5,370 bases of DNA, taken from positions 1-5,370 of the forward strand of contig JBMSHD010000129.1 in the NCBI GenBank assembly GCA_049416425.1. Reading direction: 5' to 3'. The position numbers were made by a program, and so were the translations under genes. Source of the stretch: JBMSHD01 sp049416425. Its GTDB lineage: Bacteria; Pseudomonadota; Gammaproteobacteria; Francisellales; Francisellaceae. Positions 5,251-5,370 of this stretch are shown here, one piece after another. Each line of letters begins with the position of its first letter. The stretch's first letter is position 1. A model generated the notes under the pieces. It did no database searches and had not been told where the DNA came from. It saw nothing but the letters and a program-made list of their open reading frames with translations.

Positions 5251-5370
5251 TCATTCAATCAGTGTATCAATGGATAAAAATAAAGTAAATGCCGGATGTT
5301 GGTTTTTTAATTTTTTAAGGATCGTGCGCAAAATAACTTCCCGTATATATCCGCCGTGAAACCTTGTTTT
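5251..5370 (-). CDS. Possible C-terminal end of an unidentified protein, cut by the window edge
   Basis: On the minus strand one frame is open from the window end to a TGA at 5251-5253, about 39 codons, while the other two minus frames contain stops. The peptide contains RFHGGYIREVILRTILKKL and ends LFLSIDTLIE. It has an amphipathic, helix-like mix of charged and aliphatic residues that looks more like coding sequence than the intergenic DNA beside it. I do not recognise the family. An open stretch of this length in AT-rich DNA can also occur by chance, and a 29-codon plus-strand frame (5270-5359) overlaps it, so the call is tentative. If real, the gene would lie in the same direction as, and upstream of, the transporter, separated by the palindromic element. 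Confidence 0.3.
   Translation of the reverse strand, partial: KTRFHGGYIREVILRTILKKLKNQHPAFTLFLSIDTLIE

Larger units (their letters stand above)
4861..5370. other. Gene-poor region upstream of the transporter, carrying a palindromic element
   Basis: These 510 bases hold no complete gene that can be supported. Bases 4861-4972 form the transporter's upstream region, in which only the ribosome binding site is clear. Bases 4973-5138 are a MITE-like palindrome with flanking direct repeats. Bases 5139-5250 show only frames of about 20-30 codons on either strand, none with family resemblance. Bases 5251-5370 are open in one minus-strand frame to the window edge. Longer frames that cross the palindrome are by-products of its low-complexity GC-rich arms. 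Confidence 0.6.

Overview
The window looks like ordinary gammaproteobacterial chromosome of moderate, somewhat AT-rich composition. The accD-folC gene pair in that order is typical of gammaproteobacteria. A GadC-like amino acid antiporter next to it is reminiscent of Legionella/Coxiella-type lineages, where this family is expanded. That placement is an inference from gene content, not from a search.

Layout. From about 2580 down to 67 on the minus strand runs a tight three-gene operon: accD (carboxyltransferase beta subunit of acetyl-CoA carboxylase), then folC (dihydrofolate/folylpolyglutamate synthase), then tsaE (ATPase of tRNA t6A37 synthesis). Each junction overlaps by 20-30 bases, so translation is probably coupled. 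A promoter-like region with a TATAAT box lies just upstream of accD. Diverging from it on the plus strand is a classical short-chain dehydrogenase/reductase (2689-3435) with an intact Asn-Ser-Tyr-Lys tetrad. It meets, tail to tail with only 6 bases between the stop codons, a 12-helix APC-superfamily transporter of the glutamate:GABA antiporter group on the minus strand (3442-4860).

The last 510 bases (4861-5370) hold no complete gene that can be supported. They contain the most interesting structure in the window: a ~152-bp palindromic, MITE-like element (about 4980-5131). It has two perfect 10-bp GC-rich hairpins in its core, imperfect outer inverted repeats at its ends (16 of 21 positions), and a 7-bp direct repeat AAATTAA directly outside both ends that looks like a target-site duplication. 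At the right edge, a minus-strand frame open to the window end (5251-5370) may be the C-terminus of an unidentified protein.

The three operon genes are housekeeping functions (fatty acid initiation, folate, tRNA modification). The SDR and transporter have no demonstrable link to them or to each other. I see no CRISPR array, phage, toxin-antitoxin or defence system. Apart from the small palindromic element, the unusual gene order and one apparent FolC active-site substitution, nothing suggests a new system.
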